25,000 bases of DNA from Plakobranchus ocellatus. Taxonomy: Eukaryota; Mollusca; Gastropoda; Plakobranchidae. The position numbers and the translations under genes are program-made. A model generated the notes under the pieces. It was given only the letters and a program-made list of their open reading frames with translations, searched no databases and was not told where the DNA came from. This document shows positions 1 to 11,300 of the stretch, piece after piece (within the stretch, counting starts at the first letter, position 1; each line of letters opens with the position of its first letter). The stretch spans positions 379,215-404,214 of the forward strand of contig BLXT01006291.1 of the NCBI GenBank assembly GCA_019648995.1, written 5' to 3'.

Positions 1-240
1 TGATAGGGCGGTTGGCTACAAAACGTGAGAGGTCCGAGGTTGGAATCCTAGCCCTGGCCAAGTGAATCCTTCATTGCTTCCTGTGTCTACCCAAAACTAA
101 ATGGGTTGCAAGGTCCCTGAAGATCAGGCGAGAGTATGGGCGGCGAGAAAAGTAATGGTAAACTACCTCAGAATGTCGTGTGCCAAAAGAACAATCCCTG
201 ACGCTTAGGCCAAGCATGAGGCTCACATTACTTTTTACCA
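1..240 (+). mobile_element. tRNA-derived SINE, family A, copy 1 (5' end may be cut by the window edge)
   Basis: A tRNA-like head carries a B-box-like GGTTGGAATCC at 38-48, one mismatch from GGTTCGAATCC. A body with GGTAAACTACCTCAGAATG at 157-175 follows. The same head-and-body order recurs inverted at 16110-16362 and, more diverged, at 9378-9610, with shared stretches such as GTGAGAGGTC and AAACTACCTCAGAATG. A minus-strand open frame through this element is only a by-product. Confidence 0.7.
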
Positions 241-1800
241 ATGATGAAACCTTGTTTATTTGTTTGCTTAAAAAAACCCAATTCAGCCTGCATTTTCGTA
301 TGTCTTTTTTTTTCACCTAGTGTGCGTTGTATGTTCCCTAAGTTTCTGGCGGGAATGAGAGACATTAACTGCCGATATCCAATTAAATGAAATAACGGTT
401 CGTTTTAAAACATTGCTCGTCTTAAATAAGATGTTCACTTCTTTCCAATTTAACTCATAAACCGTTGCTGGACGATGGTAGCATCCAATAGTTTGTAAAA
501 TTCACAGTACTGGACGCCAGTGTAAGATGGGTTTGTTCTGTTTCTATTAATTTGTTTTGATTTTTATACTCACAAATTGTTCCAAAACTACTTTAATTGG
601 CCCGGGACTACTTCCTTCACGTTTTAAATTACACAATTTATCTGATTGCTTTGTGTGAGAAAAAAAAACTTAACGGTTTAAGAGTTAATAGATAGGGTTA
701 ATTTATCGCTCAAAACATGGAAAAATCTATTATTCATTTTTGTTGTTGTAAATCCCATGACATTTTAAAGAAAAAAGTAATTTTTTCCTAATAACTCCGT
801 GGAAAATCGAAAGAAAGTAGTACTTTCCTCACGATATGTCTCCCGAACAACTTAACTCCCTTTAATTTTGACTAAAATGGCTCTTGCTTTTTTTTTTTTG
901 GTGATGTTTGGCGAGCCAGGAACTTGCCAGGAAGTAAGGAACATTGTTGGCGTCTATGGCGACATGCTCTAGCAAGTCCGAATACTTAGATGTAAGATCT
1001 TGATCTAATACTAGATCTAAGTTCTCGCTGAGAGAGTCCTCATTGGATGTAATACCTAAAATTTATTTATGATAATTTTCTTCAGTTTTGTTTTACATTG
1101 CCTGGATTTCAAAGCTTAGGTCTAAGTGACCTAAGTTGATAATTATAGCAGTGATTCTCAGTCTCTCCCTCCTTCGCAGAATCACTTTATTTTATGCCTT
1201 TTTTTTTTTAGAGAAAATAAATTTAGCTTCATTACATTCTATCTCTTCTTCCCAATATAGCTCATTAGAAATTAGCACAAGATGTCATATCACAACACAC
1301 TTTCTTGGTCTCACCAAAACAGTCTAAATAAAATCCTTTCTTTTTTTTTTTTTAAAGATAAGTAGAGTGGTTACTTTAGAATTTGAACTTTTCACTTGCA
1401 GTGAAGGACCATAAATCTAGAGCAATTTTTTCCTCTGGAGTTTCATTCACTCTCCACACTAGATTTCTTCATAATAGTATGTATTGAATATTTTTTTTGT
1501 TTTGTTTTAAATGAATTAATTAAGTGTTTGCTTTTGTCAAATTGGTTTCTTCATTGTGTCTTTCATGACATACGACTATTTTTGGGTGCCATGTTGGAAT
1601 TTTTAGTTCATGTTTTAAAGTGATACCATTTTTATCTCTCTCTTCTTCTCCATGCCCCTCAAGATGGGCTGTAATAGGACTTCAGATGATTAAACATCAG
1701 CATAAACACTGAGGGGGCAGCCATGTCTTTTTGTGCCCAAGCTGGAGACAGGATTTGAAGGGGAAAGCAAAAGGCGTGTTTGGTTGAATGCAGCAACATA
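241..1800 (+). other. Upstream flank, presumed promoter or 5'UTR
   Basis: This is AT-rich DNA with poly-T tracts near 888-899 and 1348-1359. Around 985-1135 there are several CTAAGT or GATCTAA-like repeats with no clear meaning. I see no confident TATA box or initiator. The transcription start probably lies in the last kilobase before 1801. No other gene is visible. Confidence 0.4.
904..933 (+). other. Possible alternative first coding exon (10 codons)
   Basis: An ATG with G at -3 opens MFGEPGTCQE and is followed directly by a good donor, GAA|GTAAGG. Its phase 0 end would splice in frame to the acceptor-like TCTTTACAG ending at 1812, giving MFGEPGTCQE-DVSHSN. The area has more CpG than its AT-rich surroundings, as a promoter or first exon might. 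Unspliced, the same frame runs 22 codons and stops at 967-969, so it could be only an upstream ORF or chance. No conservation information is available. Confidence 0.2.
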
Positions 1801-2349
1801 ATGTCTTTACAGGATGTGTCTCACAGTAACATAAGCTCAACTGATGAAACCACAGATGCCCTCAGGCGCAGATTAACTACTGCTGAGGAGGACACTCGTC
1901 TTCTGATGCAACAACTCGAAGAACTTGGCTTCAGTCCCAACTCAAAGGAAAGAAATTTCAATATTAAAGATGCCAGCAGTTCAAAGACTGAACAACAATC
2001 TGTACAGTACAAAACTGTTCAAGATAATCCTCCAGGGGACAAAGATAGTGGGGAAGAAAAAGGGCAAAAACGTCTTGCAAGGCTAATTCAAGAAAATAAA
2101 AATCCACAACATGTTCAGGAAGAAAGTTTGAACAAAGATAATCAATCAAATTTAAGCTCCAGCAAAACATTCAGTACAAAAAATTCCAAACACAGACCAA
2201 TAACTCCGCTCTCTCTGCGAGGGCTGGCAATGCCTGGGTCATTACAGGATCCAGAACCTCGGAAACTTGAAGACTTTATGCCAAAAATGCATCGCCAATC
2301 GGACAACGAGCCTAGAAGAAGACAGAGAAGTGAGCATTATGATGATAAG
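1801..2349 (+). CDS. CCDC150: Exon 1: N-terminal coiled coil and disordered region (residues 1-183)
   Basis: The ATG at 1801 has A at -3 and begins MSLQDVSHSN. It is the first ATG in the open frame; the frame extends upstream only to a TTG at 1780. Residues 21-44 have heptad spacing (LRRRLTTAEEDTRLLMQQLE). After residue 45 the exon is S/K/Q/N-rich and probably disordered, with a proline-containing patch PITPLSLRGLAMPG and a basic stretch EPRRRQRSE near the end. The exon ends GATGATAAG|GTAAAG in phase 0. A possible 3' splice site (TCTTTACAG) at 1804-1812 lies inside the predicted start, so an upstream first exon could instead supply the ATG; see the 904-933 entry. Confidence 0.8.
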
Positions 2350-5300
2350 GTAAAGTTCAGACCTTGCTTTTCTTTACATAGAATTTTGAGTGGTGTAAAG
2401 ATATATATATCATGACTTTTTTCACATTAAATTGTTTCAGATATTTGATTGCCTTTTTCAAATTACTTTTTACATTTTTTTTGCAATATCATGAATTATT
2501 TTGTTCTTTAATCTCTATTAAATTGTTTTAATTTACTCTGTTTGATCACTCGATCACAAGAAATGCCTTATGCAGCATACAATGATGATGAGTTACTTAT
2601 TTTTTCGTTTTTCACCTTTTGAGCATTTTTTTACTTAACTATGCCTCTTGGTTGTTTTGAGTTCACATGGATTTCTTTATCTCCAAATGAAACATGTTTA
2701 CCTCCAACAAACAACCAGGCTGTTAAGCACCATTGGCATTGTGAGAATTATATAGGCACCATCAGATGAAAGTTACATACAAGCAGTGTTTCAAAATGTT
2801 GTCTTGCTTGAATGCTTTTAGCTCAATGCTCTTTTGACCACTGTAGTATCTGGTTTTGGATTACAAAAAAACCAAATAGCTGTTGTGTCCTGTGAGCTCT
2901 ATAATGGATAAAATTGGATTCAGATAAAAATTAATTCTGTGCTAAGACATAAGGGTTTGAAGTTGTTTGAAATGTTTGTTAAAGCAGGAAAAACTACAAA
3001 CTGAAATTTTCTCCAGTGTTGAATAAATATTGGACTCATTAGGGCCAGACTCATAAATATAAAATACAGAGTATACTCAAGATGAATTGATCTATCTTGA
3101 GAAAATGCAGGTAAAAGTTATCAAATTATGCAAATGGTTACTAAAGTGACCACTATTATTAATAGCATAATTCATTTTGATTATTATTTATCCTGCTCAT
3201 GAAAATACATTCATTTTTTTTGTTTCATTTACTTTCCCTTTTTTTTAAAAATACTAAATAAATAATGCTTCAAACGAGGATCTCTCTTTTTCATAACGAA
3301 GTCCATTTTTTTTTCTTTTTTTTTTCTTTTGCTAAGAGTTGAATCTCATCTATTGCATGTCTTCATATGGACCAAGTTTGCTGAGAACCTAAAAATCCTT
3401 CAATGTAGGTCAAAACAAGAACAAAAACATATCACAGCTAGGCATGGCACATAAATTCTCCACTCAATTTTGTGTCTCACATTTCCTTTTATTTTTTCTG
3501 TCACAGAAAAGCATAAGCATTGGTCGACAAGAGCTTGAGCAAGAACTGATTCGAGTTAAAAGGATTGTGCCACAGTTACAAGAAGAGCTAGACTGCGAGA
3601 TGAGCAATGGTCAGAAACTGAGAGCCGAGGTTGAGAGGCTGCGAGCTGCTTTAGAGGAGGCTACTACAGAGAAGGTTTGTCATTGAAGTATTCTTGACAT
3701 GAAAATGCAGTCTGTTTTTGCTTGCATAAAGCTTGGATTTTTCATTGTTTAGTTCACCGAATTCAATTTTATTGGACAAGCAGAAGCCTAACGGTAGTCA
3801 ACTAAATTAAGTTTTGAATATTACATTGTCCTTGTTGGGAAATCATGCAAAATGTTGTTGTTGTTGCTGTTCAAATCTCTTCTCTTGCATTATTATATCA
3901 AGTATTTCTTAACCTCCTTTTTGGTGGATAAAAAAACTGAAACGAGTTTAAAAATTCATTTTAAATGACTGCCATTGTTTTAGGCCTTTCTTTTAATTTG
4001 TATTAATTTCCCCACACATGCTACAGGTGATGGTAACCTGCTTGTATGGGTGACATTATTTTGGCATTGGCAATATTTCAGACTCAGTTAGAATTGAAGG
4101 TTGAAGACATAGCCTCCACTAAGCAGAAAGCCTTGCGTCGTCTGGCAGAGGTAAAGGAAGAGGCGGCTCGAGAGTCAAGCCTGAGGGCAAGTCTAGAGGA
4201 GTCCCATGCTACCTTGCTGTCTCGATTGCAGGATATGGAATCTGTGATAGAGACACTCAGATCAGAGGTAAGATAGGTGCACAAGATATAAAGTCTATGA
4301 TAGATATAAAATTATGTAAATAGAAACTAGATAAGGATTTTAGACTGAAAAGTTATATTTTCTTCAATACAAGAGAAAGCTTTGATCTCCAATCTTTTAA
4401 AGTATTTAGTGATTTTGGGAAAATTTAAAATAAAAAAGGGATTTGTACCTTTAAATATTTCAACTAATGTGGCCATATAATATTGAAAATGGGTCTTCTT
4501 TTTTTAGCTTGAGAGCAAGAGCTTGATGTATGTGGGTTTAGCACTTGGTACATATCAATTTCTAGAGCAAAAAAAGTGGTATGTGCGGGCGTTATTATGG
4601 TTTATATCCATGTAGAATAATTAGGAGATGTTCCAGGAATCACATAAAATCAATTTTAACTTTTCATTCAGATATATTATTGGAACAGGGCAAAAGCTTT
4701 ACTTATCTTGGATTTATCTAAAGATTTGGCCCAAACATGTGTCATTCATACCTACTTCTCAAAGTTAAGATGCTTAGTTGAGCTACCCAGTTGGATGTCA
4801 TAAAAATTTCCAAATGTCTAGAGGCCTGGCCGAATCAGATAAAGGGTGTATTTTAAATTAATTTGTCCTTCTCTATATTGGCTTAAAAAATATTTATAAC
4901 TGTACATCTGAGCCCAGAATTCACATGATTCATATTTCTGTTTTCACTTCTTATATCTAATGTGTATAAACAGATATGGAAATGATTTAAAAAATCAGGA
5001 TTTTATTTTATTGCTTAAATCTGTATGTCTTTCCACCATGACAGAGACTTTGATCCATTCTATAAATATTTGCATTTTCCTCAGTGTAAAAACCATAGTG
5101 CTGGCACAGGAGGTCTGAAACTAGAAGTTGTTCGATTGAAAGAAGAATTGTCACAGGAAGCTTTGAAGCGCCAGAGAGCAGAGGATAGTCTACAAGCATC
5201 TATCACTGATAAAGGTAAGTTTTTAAGTATCATGCAGTAAAGGATAGTCTGCAAGGATTGATCATGATAAAGGTAAGTTTTGAACGGTAAAGGGTACAGG

Positions 5301-8300
5301 ATAGTCTGCAAGCAAATATCATTGATGAAGGTAAGTTTCAAGGGTAAAGAGCAGAGGATAATCTGCAAGCATATATCACTGATAAAAGTAAATTTTGAAG
5401 CACGGAAAGCAGACGCTAGTCTTCAGGCATCTTTCACTGATGAGGGTATGTTTTGAGGTGTCAGGCAGCAGAAGACAATCTGCAAGCTACTAACATTTAC
5501 AAAAGTAACTTTATTTTTTTTAAGTAACAACGAGTAGAGGAAAGCCTGCAAGCTTTTATCAATGACGAAAGTATGTTTTTAAGCATCACAAAGCAAAGGA
5601 CAGTTTACAAATTTCTCATTTAGAAAATTAAATTTTGTGAGCATCAGAGAACAAAGGGGTAGCTGAAAGCATCATCACTGATGAAGGCCAATATGTCTCA
5701 AGTAAAGAAATCACTTAAATTTTTTTTTTTTTAAGTTGGAGAAATTTTCCTGTTTTGTTTATAGTTCTAATCCCTGTGCACTAAAACAAAGCCTTTGTTA
5801 AGCAGAGTGTTGGATTAGTTGAAAATATCAAAGATAATTGAGAAGTATGTTCAGTTATTTCAACTATATTTTCTTGAACTAATTTAAATAGATAACAATA
5901 GCAAAGACATTTGTGATGTGTATTCAACATCCTCAGCTGTTTTTTTTTTTTGTTTTGTTTTAATCCCCTGATATTTTATTTTCCAAAAAAATTTTTCATC
6001 CACTTTTTATTTGGTACATGATATGATTGTTGTTTAACATTAAGTTTTTCCTGTCTTAGAATATCATTTGTTTTTTTGTTTTTCCTCTGCTTGTCAGATA
6101 AGATTTTGTTAAATGCAACTAGCACGCAAGCCGAGAATCAACGAGTGTCAGAAGATCTGACCAGACTGCAGACTCAATACACAGATTTGATTCGACAGCT
6201 GGAGCAGACAAAAACTTTGGTGGACAACCTTACTGTATGTTTCTTAATATGCAGTTTTAACAAAAGTTATCTTTGATTATATATTTCAAAATAAAAGGAA
6301 TAAGTTTTTCCAGTTTTGAAGTTAATATGAAGAGAGATTTCTCTCTTCTCTTTGTTTTCTAGAGGTCCCAAAATTTAATCAGGATGCTTTTTGGGCTCAA
6401 TTTTTGCTACCAGAAATAGAATGTTTTGAAACTAAACCAAATGGGCTGTGGATCAGAATTATGGAATAGGCCTATTAAAAAAAAAAAAAAAATTATTATA
6501 AATAAATATTTTAACTGATTTTACTACATGTCAATTGCTTTTCTTTGGGATGATTATTAAATGACTAATTTATTTGAAAGTAGTTAGTTCATTTATTTTA
6601 GTAAATTTTATTTCAAATATACTAAATTTGAGATTTTTTCCTTCAAAATACTCCCTTTTTTGTTAAAGTGGAGGAATAAGCATATTGAAAGTCTAAGAGT
6701 AACACTTGTGTCTATTTTGAGTTTTCTGTGGGTCTTACACAACTAAGATCGTTGTGCCTTGAGTAGAGCCTCTGTATTTCTCTGTATAACTAATATCGCT
6801 GTTCTCTCAGGCGAGCAAGAAATCACTGGAGGAGGAAAAATCAAGCGTCCAGGCTAGGTTTCAAAGCTTGTCTGCTGATCATGACAGTCTGAAATACTTA
6901 CAAGAGGAAACCAAGGAGGTTTGTCCATTTTTGTTTAATCTGGTTTCAGCTGAATGGATTCCAACAATTTTTCAGCTTCATTTCCTGAAAAAATTAGTTC
7001 CTCATTAATTTGCCTTAGCCAAATAAAGAGCAGTATTGTCAAATGTTAAGTTTATGTACAATTCTGCTTTTCATTCAGCTATGACAGATGTGTAATACAA
7101 GCATTTGCTAGCTTTGGGCAGCTGCAAACTCCTATGAAACAAACTTATATTTGGTCATTTTTGTAAATAGGAAATGTATAACATTCATGGCACCCTATAG
7201 TCTGCTGTACATAAATGAAGAGCAGTATGGTCAGTGCTAAATCTATGAATGGTACTGCTTTTCAATTGGCTACAGCAGTAGTGTATTGAATTATCATACC
7301 TGGTAAAAAAAGGACCAAGAGAATTTTTGTTTAGAAATGTGGTAGTTATATAGTTAAAGCAGTAGAATTTTTTTTTTTTTAACTGGTTATTTATATCTGT
7401 GCTAAAAAAAGTTACGAACAGAAAAAAAAAAATCCTCAAAATATGTTACCAGTTTCTGAAGTACAATTTTCCCATGGTCCACCATGTGGAAAATGAAGTG
7501 AACTTCTGTTGCCGTAAGATAGATGCAAGTCAGAGGTGGGACTAATTCTGTCAACTTAATAGACATCAACAAACAATAATTTTTAGACAGTGAAAAGGCC
7601 ACTGCATGTCACAGTTTGGATGAAATTCATCATCTTGACAGACACCAACAAACATTTTTTAGACACATGATCAATTTGAACAGAGTGAAAAATCTTTCAC
7701 AAGAATGAATGCCCACACGTCACCGGATCACCAACTCCTAAAGACATCCTACAAGACTTTAATCTAGGATACTCTACACAGCCTAACCAGAATCAGAGTG
7801 CAGATTAATACATGAAGCTCTGGGGAAACCCCAACAACATGTTGTCTGACTGTGAGATTAGCTTTGAGGAATAGGTGGGAAGTGGGAAGTTTCAACCAGC
7901 CAACACAGAGGAAGAAGTGTAATTGCTCCTGGTGGTAGATTTGGGGTATCTTCTTGCTAAAAGATCTTCAGAAGCAAAAAATCCACAAAATAGTGAGGAA
8001 ACTTATTAGCGCAAAATCAAACTAAATATCATTACAAATAGCACTGTATGTTATAATTTTTTCTTATTTCAATTAGCTTTTCTTCAGAACATAAAGTGAA
8101 TTAGGGATTCCGGTTGTGTCAACAATGCAGACAAATAATGTAATTTATTCTGCTGTATGATGCCTAAAACGAGACATGATTAGAACTGTGATTGGTTCAA
8201 AATATGGACATCCCTAAGTCATATCGTACTCTGAAGAAGGTTAATTTGCATTTCTTTTATTTTCATTATTATTTCCTCGATTCAGTCTGAGACAAGACTG

Positions 8301-11300
8301 GCAGCAGAGAAATCATCACTGGAGGAAGATTTTTGCAAACTGAAGGGCGAGAGAGAGAAACTCAGGAAGGAACTGTTTGAGAAGAAGAAGAAAATGTAAG
8401 TCGTCAGTCCCTGATTTGCCTGTGTCAATCCAGATTAGAAGCTGTAGTCTGCGCTATCTTTGCTTTCTGGCACATTTCTCACTCTGCCATCTTCAGTGTT
8501 TGTTTGCAATGGATAAATTATGCCTCTTAATGTGCACAAATGGTGTATATTGTTTGAAATCCTTAATCCACATTTCTCACTCTGCCATCTTCAGGGTTTG
8601 TTTCCAATCGATAAATAATGCCTCTTAATGTGCACAGATGGTTTACACTTTTTGAAGTCCCTTAATCCTATGGCAACTTATTAAATTAATTTGTTTTTAA
8701 ACAGTTCTTTTGATGCGTTGTTCTATGCTTGAATGGCTTCATGGTAGACACAACAGATATTACTCAATTTTGGATGTATTTATTCCAAAAGTATCGTTTT
8801 TTTTTTATTGCATCTTAATAGACGATACAAACTTTTAACCTGAAGATTTTTCCAAAGTCCCTTCTGGAAAATCTTAGACATGTGATATGGCCTGATACTG
8901 CATTCATTGAGCTTTGAGGTTCTGAAAACCTCATTTCCTAAAATACAAGTTTCAATGTAGTAACAAATTTAAAAAAAAAGAAAAAAAAATTAAAAAAAAG
9001 AAAGAACAAATGTCAAAATATTTTATTCTGTAAAGGGTTATAAGGCAACATCTGACAAAAAAAATCAATCTCTTACTTATGGTTTAAATATTTTGTAACA
9101 ATTTTCACTTATAGTGACAGTTTGGAAAAAGAGCTGCAGTCAACTCGTCAGAGCCTCGCCCAGAAGAACCAAGAGTTCACATCTGCTGCTGACGGTCTAG
9201 AAGTGGAACTCTCAGGTCTGAAGAGTCAGCTTGAAGTCATGGAGAATGAGAAGCAGAATGTTCTGAAAGACAAGGAAAGCCTTTTGGAGGAGGTACCGTT
9301 TTTCTTTAGCTTCCAAGCTTTTGTAGAGTAATCATCAAAAACAAGATTGCAGAAAAATATCTTATACTTTTTATAGTTTAGTGAGTAGGGCACAATTGAT
9401 GGACACTTGCTTATTGAAGAAGAGTTGCTGGGTTCAATACCGTCCAGGCCATCACATGTTATCTGCTTCCTTTGTTCACTAAGCACCAGTTAGGTAGGTA
9501 AATCTCTTATGACTCTGCAAAAGGAAAGGCATCGAGAGAATCAAAGGTTACCTACTCGACAATTCTGTATGCTAAGGAAAAATCAGAATTCTAATCCTGA
9601 TTACTCTCAAGTGTCCCTTCTTTACTTTTTTTTTAATGCATAAACTTAGGAAAGTCGCATATTAAATATTAAGACAGCCTAAATCAGTGCTGACGTCATA
9701 TTGGTTCGTATGATATGAGACAATGTACTTTAACAAAAAAAAAATTATAGTGATCCTGGATAGTAATGATAATGACAATGATAACAGTTATTATAAAGAT
9801 ACTGCTTTAATGAGTTAACGGCTGCAAACTACAGAATAGAACATAATTTTTGCTAAAGAGGCCATTAGTCCAAGAGTATCAAGGGCCAATTAAAATCTCC
9901 AATAATTCTGGTTTCTCCTTTTCGGTAACTTGAGAGGAAAATAGATATTCACTTTTGATATGAATGTAACCCCAGCAATGCATATATACAATGCAACACC
10001 TTTAAAACAAAACATGGGGACTAAAGCAATTATTCTGGTCTAAGCATGTTGTTGTTTAGCCAGGGTAATTAAAAAAAAAATTGTCAGTTTAGGACTCACA
10101 ATTATTATGGTTTAGCAATAAACTTTGATGTAAATGCTTTTGATTTAATGGTGGTTTATTGTAATTTTGCTGTAGAGCAATTTTCTAAGGTTAAAATGGG
10201 AACATGAATAAAACGATGAAAAGTTGCAAAAGAGCGCTTTTATTGTTTTTGTTGCTGTTTTTGTTATTTGATTGAAGCAAGTGAACATTGGTAGCTTCAA
10301 AGTTCCCCCTCCTCGCACCCCTCTGATCTCCCTCCTCTTTTGCTGAACAACACAGGTGAATCAGACAGTGGACACACTGATGTCAGAGCGCTCACGTCTG
10401 CAAACAGAACTTCAGGCAGTGCTGGTAGAGGCAGAGAGTCTGAGGGCGACAGTCTCACGTCTGGAACAAGACAAAGCTCAAATGCTGGAGAGGATGGGGG
10501 CACTAGAGCATCAGCAGGTAGTGTAGATCTTGCTAACCTGCTAATTTCTCTCTTTCCCTCTCTCTCTATCTCTATAGTTTATCTCTCTCCCTATCTCACT
10601 ATCTCTATTGCCCTGTCTCTCTGCCCCTATCACTCTATTTCTGACATCTTCTCTCCTTGAATCATGTCTGCTATAGAATTATTTCACAGCCTCTCTGCTG
10701 TCATAAAATTATCTAGCAATCATGAGTGAGATAAATTTAAGTTTAATTAAAAAAAGAGTGTTTGGAGCTGATTTTTTTCATGTTGTCTTTCGTGACAAAG
10801 CAAACAATGCCTAGGTATATGCAAATTCACATTCATGTTTGTGCCGTCCCAGAACACCCAGCGTCGGGTAGAGGACGCCCTCAGTGAGATGCTGGAACAG
10901 AAGAACCGCCTGGCTTATGAGAATGGGAAGCTCCAATCGAAGCTGACCCAGGTGCAGCAAGAGTTGGAGGATACTGCGCAAGAGCAAGGGGATATTGTAC
11001 AGCTCCGCAAACTGAGTCAGAGTCTGCAGACCAAATACACTCAGGTGCAAAACAGTTGTATGTGAAGGGGTCACTGAATTATTTTAAAACAAAATTCCTT
11101 CCTGTTCGAATGACAAATTGCCTAGATAAACAAGCTTTGAGGATCAGCCATCGGAAAATCATGTAACATTGAATAAAGACTTTAATACTTTGCAGATCAA
11201 TTCCGTTTGTTAATGTTAAATTTTTGTCTTGGATTTGTAGGGTCAGAATGAAGGGATTGTGTTGATGGTCCCAGTGTGAGAAATAAACTATTTCCTGCTG

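Noticed and set aside
1-75. tRNA gene
   Set aside because: A B-box-like motif is present, but no full cloverleaf can be read, and the same head is joined to a common body in other copies, which indicates a SINE.
71-316. Minus-strand open frame of 81 codons
   Set aside because: It runs through the SINE and a poly-T tract and has no protein-like pattern.
7690-7960. Possible decayed transposon coding region in intron 6
   Set aside because: The stretch is less AT-rich, but no frame gives a recognisable reverse transcriptase, transposase or other motif.
8377-8628. 83-codon + strand open frame after exon 7
   Set aside because: It crosses the exon 7 donor in another frame and then the 98-bp duplication. 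Its content is C/H/L-rich without domains.
10297-10503. Minus-strand open frame opposite exon 9
   Set aside because: It is antisense to a well-supported exon, and its S/P/L-rich content follows from the coding strand.
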